Source of the DNA: Atherinomorus stipes
Lineage: Eukaryota > Chordata > Actinopteri > Atheriniformes > Atherinidae
Assembly: GCA_023101725.1 (NCBI GenBank)
Contig: JALJCO010007110.1
Coordinates: forward strand, 248,001 to 312,000
DNA: 64,000 bases
Direction: 5' to 3'
The first letter of the stretch is position 1, and each line of letters starts with the position of its first letter. The position numbers and the translations under genes are program-made. The notes beneath the pieces were generated by a model that saw only the letters and a list, made by a program, of their open reading frames with translations, was not told the origin of the DNA and did no database searches. Below are positions 31,316 through 44,000 of the stretch, in pieces.

Positions 31316-32569
31316 TGCAACAACACTCATAATTTTGCTCACTGAAAACTTCAGAAAACTGCATTCACACCATTTTATACAGAGCATTATTTCATGAGAG
31401 CGAATGGGAACATGTACTGTAAGAAGTCTTGAGAATGTTGACACTGGCGACATAGTCTGTCTCAGTTGACTAAGATGTCAGAGATTTTGGGAAAAATAGC
31501 TGCAATAGATGCCAGCACCTCTGGCCGTTCCATTCAGGTAAATTTCAATCTTAGAAAAATATTAGAGAAAATGTCTGATATAGGTTTAATCTGTTAATGT
31601 TTGAAATGGTAGAATCATAATCTTGGAAAGACATTTGACTTCTCTGTGAACAGGGCTGCTTTGTTCTCGCCCTCTGTATAATCATGTGTGAGTGCAGCAG
31701 AACCAACAGGATCACTGAACATTTGAAATGCTCTTTTAGCACTATTCAAGATTAATATATTTAATGCAATCTGAAGAATATCAATGTCTTTATTCCTTTC
31801 TTTTATAAATTTGTGAGCTTAAAGTGCTCAGAACTGTTCAGCTGTATTTGCCAACTTAATTGGAAATATTTATAAAAATACATTTTAACAAGTGCTTTCT
31901 GTTATCAATGAAAATACCTTATTTGTGATGTTTGGTTTTCTTTTTTAAAAACAAGTGTCAAATCCACTAAGTGACCATAAACAAAGAAAAGTCAAAGTAG
32001 AGGCTGGGACATCCAGACTTTTCTGCATTTTTAGATGAGCGGGTCGTATGTGTCGAGATCTTTTAAACTTCTTCCACAAAGAACCAAAGACATTACTGTT
32101 CTTGTTGCCAGCTTCTGTGCTCCACATGCAGGGCAAGTTAACTTTTATTGGGAGAAAATTAGTGTAGTTCCCCTCAACCATGAGTGACCCAACCATTAAA
32201 GCCTGGATTATGATAATGCAACACTTGTTTGCCTTTATCCGTGACTAATTCTGTTTCCAGATTTGGGGAGAAACACTCCAAGTTTGCGTTATTTAAACAT
32301 GCAATGTTGGATGTAAATGGGTAAATTTCAGCTTAGGTGAGATTTTAAACCAACAAGTCTCATGTATATGGATTGAACAGTTTTCATTTATGCTTCTGAA
32401 TATTTTTTTGCTTCGAAAAATGAGAATAGTTTTAGCTGTCAGTCTACAGTAGGAGGCGTATGTATTTTTGACAGTTCAATTCTGCTGAAAGAAATGAACG
32501 TTAAGTTTTTCCAAGAAGACTCCATGACAACCAGCTGCTAATAATTTAAATTTTTTTTTTTTATTTCAT
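31316..32569 (+). other. rnf181 3' UTR and convergent intergenic gap
   Basis: AT-rich, without a coding signal. I see no AATAAA; an ATTAAA near 32195 is a weak candidate. The exact end of rnf181 is undefined. Confidence 0.35.
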
Positions 32570-35090
32570 ATTTGAATATAAATCTCTTTCAAATGAAAAT
32601 ACCTAAATGATAGACAAATCATACATATTTACAGAATTTATAAAAGGAAACAATAATTTTACTTGTTTCAGGGATTTCTCAGACACCTTTATCATTCTGT
32701 AACAAGGTTGTCAAATCTAAAGGAAACAGGAGCAGTAAATTTTGTAGACATTTGTATCCGTGTTGTGAGAGTTCAAGACATGTGCAGGTCAGACAACTTT
32801 TCAAATACAGAGTTCAGGGTTCTCCCACAAACAAACCTTTTACACCTTATTTCAGTGCATATCTTGTTCAAACAAAGAAAGAAAAGCAGAGAGAAACCAA
32901 ACAACAAAAAAGAAAACACCTTTCAATGTAATATTTGGCATGTGGAGGATGGTAAGAAGCTGTTTTAACCCTGATGTGAGGGCTCACACAAGCTGCCATT
33001 TGGAGTCACACACGGTGACCTGGTTACAGTATGGTGAAATAGGCTACAGCAGAAAATAAACACAAAAAGAAACAAAAATGTTATGGCCAAGTAAAAGGAC
33101 TAAGGCTGAAATAGTGCACTTACAGCAATTCATACACCTCGGGAATAATAACAATAAAAAAAGACTCCAGTGGATCTCATTCTTTTTTTTTTTTGGCAAT
33201 GTTTGCAGAACAAGACAGGACAGCTGCTGTCTCACAAAGAATAGAAAGTACATCATTTGCACAGAAACGGAGAGAGAACTGCCATGTGATCATGCAGCAT
33301 ATGTGACAGCACATCCAGCTCTGTCATGTTCTGACACTTGTGGAGCGAGCTGGGGATTGCTGAACCACCATCATATGAGATACTTTCATCTTCAAGCCAG
33401 TTTGAGAAGGAGAACATGTTGAAACTGCAGCTTTCACTTCTAAACATCAAACCCACAAAAGATAAGAGGTAGGAGACGTGACCTTTAAAAGACAAGTATT
33501 GCTGGCATCCAGTGTGTCAAACAGTTTGAAATACATCAACACTATGCAGAGGAGAAAATACTGTTTGGATACACATTTAATGAACTATATAAGGAAGAAC
33601 TTGCTCAGTTTCTTTAACAGAAGCTTAATAAGTATAAACTACATTTTGTGGCATTGGTTAGCTTTAGTTTGAGCAGTGTTGGTTTGTGGCAGTCTGGCAT
33701 TCAGCTAGTTCACAACAGAAATGAACAGAGAAATTGGCAAAAGGAAATTATTTTACGAAAATGGGGGGGGACGGGACTAAACTTGACGTCTGCATCCTGA
33801 ATGGTAGTGCGGTGTTGTAATCTTTGACACTACTGTAAGGTCTGCAAACACGTGCACCTCTCTGGTGAACAAAGGCCCTCCATAAAACTTCATCATTAAT
33901 AGAAAAGACTTTCTCTAAACTCAAATAAGGCTTCCGAAGGTCCAGCCTGGAACAAGATCAGTGTGTTCACAACTGTTATTTTGTAAATACGTTAATCGGT
34001 TATATTTTTTTACCTTCATACACTCACTGGTTACATTTTTTATAGATGTGCAGTAGACCACTTCAAATGTCCATCACTTCATCTATTAAACAATGAGAGC
34101 TCTGCGCTCAACTCATCATACTGAAAAAGGCATTATTCACTCCAGTGGAGCATAAAATATTGAACGATTGATGGCAGTTATTGCATCAGACATGAGATCT
34201 ATGACATAAAAAAGTAGCAAATGTCAGAGATACAAAATGAACCACCAGATCGTTATGTTGGATATTAAAATGATGATGAAGGAGATGATCTGAACCTCGC
34301 AAAAATAAGTTATTACAACCAAAAAGATGTTGATAGTTTGCTTTTAGTCATAACTGAGACCGACATGTAAACTCATTTAAAAATTACATTAGCATTCAAA
34401 CTATCAGTGCAACCTAGAAAAACTGTCAGGTGAGTTAATTGTTTTAAATACTTTTTAGATCATTTATGCCTGATTGATTTAAAAGTGGCTGTATGCTTAA
34501 ACAGCCCAAACATACTTTAATTGTACACTCTTCAAACATTCAATATTTTCTAGATACTATGTAAAAATACAACAAATGTTTTTGTTACTCCATTTGGGAG
34601 GTGTGCCGTGCAGAGATAAGCAAAAAGCTAAAACAGGTGGGCCACGCTAAGCATTAGGGACATGAGTCAGGTGAGGGGGGCGGGGCAAAACTTTGTGGGT
34701 TTTTAGAAACTTTCTTTTCATCATGAGACCAGTGACACAGTTTTGAAAAATGATGACCGTCCTGGCAACACCCTACTCTCATGCAGAAACATCCATATTA
34801 ACACCAATCTTAGAAAACATTCGTGGTTCCAGTTCTCAGGCTGGCTCCATACATTCAACCCTCCTCCCAACAAAAAGGAAATGACTGTAGCAGCCTGCAC
34901 TGACAGCAGGGGGTCAAAAGAAAAGGGCATATAGCATTACCAAAGGAAATGCCTGCTGTTGGTTGGAAGGTTAAAGACAAAAGAAGTTGCTCTCTCCCTC
35001 CATACGCTGAATCTGTCGTCTTGCTTTGCTGTGGGAGCCCATGAAGCACCTCTGCAGCGAATTTTCAGGCCTTTACGCTGCAATGTAGAG
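32570..35090 (-). other. tmem150a: tmem150a 3' UTR (inferred)
   Basis: On the minus strand, about 2.5 kb follows the tmem150a stop without coding potential. A minus-strand AATAAA lies at 32570-32575, next to an A-rich run. This would place the end of tmem150a less than 1.3 kb from the rnf181 stop. Shorter 3' ends cannot be excluded. Confidence 0.4.
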
Positions 35091-38000
35091 CTACAACATA
35101 GCTATGCTCTCTGGGGTGCAGTTGAGATGTGTGGATGTGCTGCTTCCTCCAGGGGACTTGAGACCCTTTGTTGCTCTGCCCAGGGTTGAGCCCCGAGACC
35201 CAGGACCCATGATAACCCCTGAGCCGTGGTGGCTCTGCTGCAGGCCTGCCATCATGGTCTCCCTGGACACAGTGCCAAATTCGTAAGTGAAGGTGCCGTA
35301 GAAGACCAGGATGTCCACAGTGAAGACCCACTCGCAAATGGCTGCCGCATGCTGAAGGATGAAGCTCTCGTGGATGAAAAAGATGCCGCCTGGAAGGAGG
35401 AAGAGTCAAAGAACACAACAATCTCTGGACATCAATAATGTAAGAGTCAAAAATTCATGCAATCAAACGATGCAGATTTGTGTAGATAACAGCTGAACGG
35501 GCACCGTGAGGGGTGCCACTAAAATCTGTAAAGGATACTAAGGACGAGGGAGATCATGGCTCCCAGTGCCAGAGCCACTCGGAAATGGGCCATCCAGTAG
35601 TCGAGGGTGGTCACAGCCACTCGGTAAGTGAGCACACACTGCAAGCACACAAACAGCAGCCCTGCTGGAAATGCAACACCGGCACCCACGTAATGAAGAG
35701 ATTTGGCGTGATCCACCTGTCAAACAGAAACACAGTAAGGATGACATCTTGTATCTGTCCGAGTTTAATTTCTTTTAATTTCTTTGACACCCATGTACAG
35801 TGACTAATAAGTTATATCTGGAACAAGTGCATCTGTGTTCTTAATGCCGTTTACCTGGAAGTTGCCAACCATAACCAGACCAACAGCATTGGTACAGCCT
35901 GACACCAGAGCGCTGGTGTTAATCCAACATCGGTGGCTGTGTTCAATCACTTGGGCGTAACGCAGAAAGCAGACCATCACCACTGCGGGAGAAAATGTGA
36001 ACATTTAAGTTGTATTCAAAAACCAAACATGTTAATAAAAATCCAAAGACTTTTCTAAGAGAACCTGGACTAAATATACACATTTATTCAATGACACAAA
36101 CTAGGAAATCCTATTTTGGATAGACATTTGTTTCCCAAGTTTCTGTAAGATTAGTTAAAAAAAAAAAAAAAAGGAAAAAAAAAAAACCAGAGGCTCCTCT
36201 GTGTACGGTCCTAAATCTGTTGAATGAAAAGAAGACTGATGGATGACCGTGGCTTCAGCCATTGCGCTGGTGTAAGACTGATTTGTTTCATCAGCATCTC
36301 AGACAGGATGTGTTCTCGACTATTGGACATCTCTGCCTGCAGAAAGGGCATTTTCTTGGCAGACACAGTATCTGAACACTATAATCCTACAGGTTGCTCT
36401 CGGTTACAGTACACCCAGGAGCCTCGAACACGAAGGATCCTCAAGGGCCGGAGTCATGCAGGTTTTAGGAGTTTCCCTGCTGCAACACACCTGATTCAGA
36501 CTCAGACTTGTGCAGAGATTAATGTCAAGCTCTGCACACCTCTGCCAATTCCTCATTGATTTAACTCAGGTGTGATGCTGCAGAGAAACCTCTATAACTG
36601 GCAGACACTGACTCTTAAGGACCAGGATTGAGGATCCTTGCCACAACCAAAAGAGCGAGACATTTCAACCACATAACAGCCTCAAAGATCTTAGGATGTG
36701 AACTTATTTATTCACAGGTTCTACACATACAGAGAGGAAATCAACTTATAGATTTGAGAAAACAAGATATGGTGATTGGAGGAAAAAACAAATCTGAGAT
36801 GGACATATGAATAATGAGATGGCATGAATGCAGCAGGGGTGATGCAATTACGAGGGGAAAACTGGGGCAGAAGTGAATGGCAATTAAACAAGACAAGGAG
36901 AGGAGTAATGGACGAAGGCCACAGAGGGTACATGCAGGGAGAGGACAGAGGGGGTTGTGGGGGGGGGGGGGGGGGGGGAGTGGAAGGAAAGCTGCATTCA
37001 TTATTGATTAGACAGCAACCATGTCTGTAACTCCCGGAGGCTACTGGCTGATGTCTGTGGGCGTCATGCAGCATTATTACAGACAGAGTGGACAGAAGAG
37101 TCACATATTTAACACTTGAGCACAGTTATGTTGCTAAAATAAAATAAAATAAAAAAAAAACCCACAACTATTAGAATGTGGTTTTAAAAGGACAGTTCTG
37201 ACCTTGTTACAAGTTTAATGCTTTTTTGTTTGTTTGTTTTTATGTAAAATAAAAAGCTAGAACCTGTACGAGATGCCCTGCTTCATATATGGAGGTTTTT
37301 TTTTGTTTGTTTGTTTAAATGCCTAAACGGCAGCTCTTTAGCAAATGTAACATGTTATATCTGGTTTATTTTCTGAAGTCTTTTCTGCTAACCTGGAAAC
37401 ATTAAAAGATAAAGCCTGGTCTAAACTACACGAATTTAGCCCGATTTTGGCCCGACGGAGGCGTCGCAGACAGTCGCTCACTGTCGTGCACGATTCTGCG
37501 TCGTCGGGTCGCAGGACGTCGTGTCTTCGCTCCGTGTAATGTGACACAATCAGCGATTGGCGATTTGGCGTCTGCGACGCTCCACGACCACGACGCAGAA
37601 AGACTGGCGTGTCAGAATTTTTTGGTTTTGTCCGTGTAGTGTGACACGTCCCACGACATGTCCCTTCATATTGACCAATAGGAGGACAGTGCGCCTTTCG
37701 CCTCTACCAGAGTGACGCTCAGGTGCGCAGGTACACAAACAACAGTGGAGGAAAGGAGGAGAGACGCAGCCGCTCTCCGGTGGAGCGGGGGAGAGATTTA
37801 TGGAGCTGTGGCATCAGTTTACTCCAGAAAAAAAAAAAGAAAAGCAAGACTGGGTGTGCCAAATTTATTTTCAACAGTGTTAAACCTCCACGAACATTCA
37901 AAAGGGTGCATCTCTCTTGAATAAAACATTACTTTATTAACTCGAAACATAACCACAGATATGTGCGTTCTATCAGTAATAGTAATAGTGAACAGTAGTT

Positions 38001-41000
38001 TACAGCAGGTCCAAACGTGCACGAATGTGACGCTCTCAAATAAATCAATGACAAAATCACAGAAAAATCACTGTTTAAATAAAAACACCGCAACATAACA
38101 GACATTGCGCTCAATGAGATGAGCAAATATGACACCCATGCGCGCTCGTGCACTCAGCCGTAACTATCCACTTTACGCGTGATCATCAAAGCTAATTAAC
38201 CATCTGAACACACCTACTGGATGCAGAATAGACACAGCGATGCTGCTGTGCACTGCGCAGCTCTCAGTTTATCATGCGTGTGTGATTTCATGTGGGTTGC
38301 CATGGTTTCCAGCGTGCGCTCTGAACTGATGGAGTTCAGTGAATGACATGAGGACGCACCCGTATGCGCTCGTATAGAACAACACACTTTATTTCACTTC
38401 ATTGCAGTTTTTTAAAAGTAGCGTCACTGGGTCGGCTGGACTTTGCTCTCGTGGCAGCAGACTGTGGTCAGCCTGATGGTTTTGGCTTCGCTTGGCACCG
38501 GGCGTCCTGCGCGCGGTGCGTGATGCCCACCTGGTGGAAGCAACGGCGCTGATCAGAGCCCAGTTTCTCTCTTTCAAAGCTGTTTTTCAAAGATGAGCAG
38601 CGAGTCTTTCTGTGCGCATCATGGATTTAATCCTGTTTAGTTACAACTGAAAACCCGCTCCACAGAACAACTGGAACTGGCAGAATACGCACAAACAGTT
38701 CATGTTGGTCACAATAATGGAGGGAACTGATGTCTCCGTCCACTTTCCATTTCATAAGTGACCCAAACAGTCAATTCAGAGACTCAAGTGACTGATTGAC
38801 AGCTGCTTGTCCCGCCTCCCGTTTCGTGTTGTCTTTTGCGACACCCCGCGACGATCAGACGGTTGTCTCTCTGGTGCAATCCTTGTAGTGTGACCACTCG
38901 CGAGTAACACGACACCGTACGATTTTTTATGACACAATTTCTGTTAATGTGACATATGACCATCGTGAACGACGGAAAAAGTCGTGTAGTTTGATCCTGG
39001 CTTTAGACAAACCTCTGGAAATTAGCTGAGCTCAGCTAAGAAATGTTCAGGCACACAGCTCTAGTAAAACCACAATATTACCTGGGGTGTTTATGCACCA
39101 AACCTGGTGCTGAGGCTGTGCTATTGTTCCACAAGTTTTTTAGATGTACTTTTAGACACCTACTGTAAGCTGTACTGCCATGCTTTTCTCTTTTCAGAGA
39201 AGAAACTTTCTTCTGCATCCCTTCCAAACAATTCAAACTTGTTCAGTCTTTTTATAATATTGCTTCCATTAATATTACTTTTTAACAGGTTAACTAAAGG
39301 CTTGGAGTCTGAGATCCAACTCTTGAATTTTTAGTTTTACAATTTTTCTGAGCACTGGGGTCTGACCTTGGGGTCCCCTTGCTGGTGTCTTTGGTAGCTG
39401 CATTGTATCTTCCCTACTAATGAATTATCCCTCTAGGAAATGATGGATCTGTGCATAATCCAGAGCAGCAAACTCCCAAAAACTACTATTCTCTCTTTCT
39501 TATGATCAATTAATTGTGTTTAATTAAGAAAAAAAGATCCAAGTAGTAACTTGTCAGTAGTAACTCATTTCTAATTAAACTATATCAGAGAAGCAGGAAG
39601 AGCTCCTTTAAAGGATGTTTTCTTGTGCATTTCACCTGGGGTCTGTTGCACGAAGAGTTTAATGAAAACCCTGAGTTGTTTAAAGTTGTACATTTATGGT
39701 CATTTTATTAATATATCTGTGTTCTCTATTATTATATAATTTCCATCTTATAAAAAAAAAACCTTGTGCTCTTTACTATATTGAAAGGGAGCGCCGGGCT
39801 TGGCTTCATATCCGCTGATGGCCCCACGAGGAAGATCTCCCCCCCCAGGAAAAAGAAAAAAGGCAAAACAAGTGTCCGATGCTAAAAAACAGATCTCCAC
39901 CGATCATCTGTGGTATTCTGGTGAGGGGAGCTTACCCCGAATACACATGATGTAATAGCATGAGCGCTTTTCTGGTGTTCTCTTTCTGCTTTTCGGTGGG
40001 AGGACTAGGGGACGAGGGAGGAAAGAGGGAAAAAGAAATAAATAAAAGGAAAAGAAAGTTAAATTTTTTTATGGAAGAATTTAAATTTAATTAGTTTAAT
40101 ATAAATTTTTCTGTAACACAAAGGTAGGTAACTCAACCCAGAGAAAGAGGAGTAACTCTAGCCTGTTGCACAAAGAGGGGTAACTTAAACCCTTGATCAG
40201 TTACCATAGTAACAGACTCTCTGAAACTAACCTGGTCGGGAGGAGGTCAATGAGGAGAAACCTTGTTTCACACTGTCTCCGCCCACTTTTAGCCACACTC
40301 GCCGCTTCATTTCCTCATTCAGTCATTCATTCAGTCGGCGGCGAGTTTTGGCTGCTGCCGTCTCAAATAAAACATGTTAAAAATAAATCAGTGTCGGTAG
40401 GTTACACACGTGTCCTTTCGATAATGGTTTCATGGATAAAGATGGTGCATTTCTACGGAGAGTTAAACATTCGGAGATCGTTATCAGACCACGGATAGAA
40501 GTTTTTTTTATTTCCCGACAGTTGTCATTTCTGTTGTTACAGTTTCACATCACAGTCATCCATCTACATACAAGCTGATCCGTCCACACATTTATAGGCC
40601 TATATCACCATCCGTATGTGACAGTTGGAGGTCCTGTCTCTCTGTTTACGAGAGATGGTTTGTGCTGATTATTTGACCATTAAGCTGTCTCTATCTCTGG
40701 GTAAATAAGCAAGGATAATGTCTGTCACGTAGAAAGTTGTGGTTCAATCCCTGATGTGACTTTTTTCATGTTGCCATACGCTTTCCCCTCAAAGCAGATA
40801 GGTTATTGTTTATTGCCCTGCGTTTTTTCAAAAATAGATTTTTTTTTTCTCTAATGGGAGATGTAGGGCATTTGAGAAATGTGACGGACATATTTCATCT
40901 TAATACTGCTGACAAAAGCACTTCTCCCCCGTGGGATCGCACCCAAGTTAAATAAATAAAATTGCTGCGATAAAAGTACAAAGCTGGATTCGAACACCAG

Positions 41001-44000
41001 CCTCCGAGGTGAAAGGTAGATGGACAAATCATCCGACCAAATAGACACCTACACAACTCAGCTGGAATCATACTGACACCATCTCAGACTGTCACGTTAC
41101 CATTTAACAGTTCTATTCTATAACATCGTTGTGATTGTAAAGGACAGCATTTAAACTTAAATGTTCTCCCACGCCGTCATTCTTTTTTTTTCTTTTTTTT
41201 TTTTTTTAAATTGCAGCAGTTCAAACTCGCCATATGAGGCTCTAGAAGTTCGTTCCGTTCAATGGCGAGCGCAGCCCCGCCTTTGCGTCTAGGTTGCCAT
41301 GGTGACTCGTCAAATCGGTGCTCAATTGATGCTGGCTTTTTATCATGGTAGAGCATGTTTAAAACCCCGGGTTAAACTACCCTGAGTTGATTAAACCAAC
41401 TCAAACCAGCTGTTCTGGGACTGAAAACTCAGAGTTTCAAATCTCCGAGTAGATCAACTCAGAGTTCAGGGTTACACTCAGTTTGTTGAACCTGCTTCAT
41501 GCAACAGACCCCTGGTTTCCCCACTATCGTTTCGTTTGTTTTCCTTTAAGTTTCATGCAACAGATTATTTCTGAGCATTGGCTGCAGCTTATTTCACAAG
41601 GCTGTGTGAATATGGACAAAATGCACTGCAGCTTTCGTCACCAATATGACTGCTGTGGAACCGCATTTGTGATTACAAGACATTTTTGGTTTATACATTT
41701 TTAAAACAAGTACACTACAGTTGATTTGTGCTGGTCAAGTGGCAGCAAGTCCAGGTAGCTCTTGTGCTGTTTTACTATTTTCATAGCTTACAAAACTTTT
41801 CAAAAACATTTTGTTAAAATTACTTCTTTGTAGTTTTTTTTTAATACATTTTCCTGTGTTTTCCCCCTTCTGTGTGATGTGAACTGCCTCTGATAAAGCA
41901 GCGTACACTTGGGAGATATTATTGGAACTGTCAAAATGGGACATGGTCTAAAACATCCAATTCCAGAGCTGGGGCTAAGATAAAGGCTAAGATGATCAAT
42001 GAGAAGTGGAGGTACAAGCCTCTTCTGCCCTGTGTTCTTATGGAAAATGTCAACTCGCTTTCAAACAAGCATGGTGAACTGGAGGCTTTTGCAAGGAACT
42101 AACAGCTGTACAGTGACAGCAGTTTGATTTGTTTCTCGGAGTCATGGCTTAACGAGAACACACTGGGCTCATGTGCAGATATACCCGGCTTCACAGCTGC
42201 ACGGGTAGATAGAGATCTGAAGAGGAGCAGCGGGTGGAAAGTTGGTGGCATTATCTTATTTTTCAAATTAAAGAAGGGGTAACCCCTGGAGTGTTCCTGT
42301 TAAGGAGAGAATATGCTGTCCAGGTGCTTTTACTGTGATTGCAGAGGATTTAATTCAAGTCTCTCTGCCCTTCTGGCTTTGCAGTGCATGTGGACTCTCC
42401 CAACACGTCGATCTGATCACAACAGAGTCCATCTCCACACCACATAAAAAACCTTGTGTACAGAAGCTTCCTGTTAACACCAGATTCTTCAGGAAGTGGT
42501 CACCAGAGACAAAGGATGCACTAAGAGACTGCTTTAGTTGTACAGACTGGGATGCACTGATGGGGGAGCAGGTAATGGGCATAGACAGGAGTGTTGACAC
42601 CATCACAGACTACATCAGTTCCTTTAGGTACGCTGTGATTCCGACAAGGACTGTACTGTGCAATCCTAACAATAAATCATGGATAACCAGTGACATCATG
42701 GGCCTCCTGAACCAGAGGAGATGGCATTCCAGGAAGGTGCAACGAGAGCTTAAAAAGACTTGCTAACCCTACAAGAGAAAGGTAGGACAGCTGGAGAACA
42801 AACACCAGAGAGGTGTTGAGGGGAATGTAGACCATCATAGGCTACAAACTGAAGAACTGCTGAATGTGGAAGATGATGTCAACAGAACCAATGCCTTTAA
42901 CCAGGCTTATATCAGGTCCGACAGTGGAGCTTCTAACACCTCTACTACTACGCCCCTCTATAGTACCTCCACCAAACTGTCTTGTACCAACCCAAATATA
43001 CTGGCGGAAACAGGGCTTGAGAGACTGTGCAGAACCACAAATACCTGGGGGTAATTCTAGACCAGAGGCTGGGGTGGTCTTCCAACAGACACAGCACTGC
43101 AGTGACATGCTGCAGATGATCTATCACACTGTTATTGAAAGAGTGCTTTTAAACTATGCTGTTGTCTGCTAGGGGAGCTGCACTACGGTGAAAGACTATA
43201 GGTGTCTACACAAACTGCTAAAAAGGCCAGTTGTGTGCTGGGTAGGGACCTGGACCTTATTAGAACTGCTGGTTTCTGATAAACACCCCCTCCATAACAC
43301 CCTGACAAGACAGAGAGGCAGCTGCAGTGAGAGACTGATCTCATTGCGCTGCAAGACTGAGGTTTAGGAGCTCCTTTTGTCCCGACAGCGACTTCCAACA
43401 TGTTCCTCATAATTTATAAAGAGGAACCATTTCTCCTATATATCCTAAATATTAACTGATATACTTATTTTATTAATTTTAAGTACTTATCTTACTTTAA
43501 ATATGAGTAAAATTGCGAGCTGCTGGACGATATGAATTTCCCCCCTGGGGACGAATAAAATATCTATAGACTAAGTGCACAATAGATACACACATATTAA
43601 ATCAGCCACTAGTATTAATACAGTGAAGTTTAGATGAGAACTTACCCATAAAGGCTCCAACGTTGCCAATCAGGCTAAACAGGCAGCTTTCAGGAGGGTA
43701 TGAGCCACATTTACTGTTGGGCATGAAAACAATACAGATTTTAAGACACGCACATACATTTTAATCAGTTTCTCAATATTACCGTATTTTCTGGATTATA
43801 AGTCACACTTTTTTTTTCATAGTTTGGCGGCTTGTGCGACTTATAGTCCAGTGCGACTTATATGTAAATATACAATTTAACATGTTTTGAGAGTATCAAT
43901 TCATACTGACTGACATGAGCCAAGAAATAAATATTAGTGTCTACTGGCAAAAGACGGTGCTCTAAGCTTGTGACAATTATATTCTGCTCCAAGGGCAAAA

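Noticed and set aside
40975..41050. tRNA-like sequence on the minus strand (GTTCGAATCC B-box, TTTCACC loop)
   Set aside because: The T-arm loop is nine bases instead of seven, the acceptor stem does not pair, and it lies inside a transposon. At best a degenerate tRNA-like piece.
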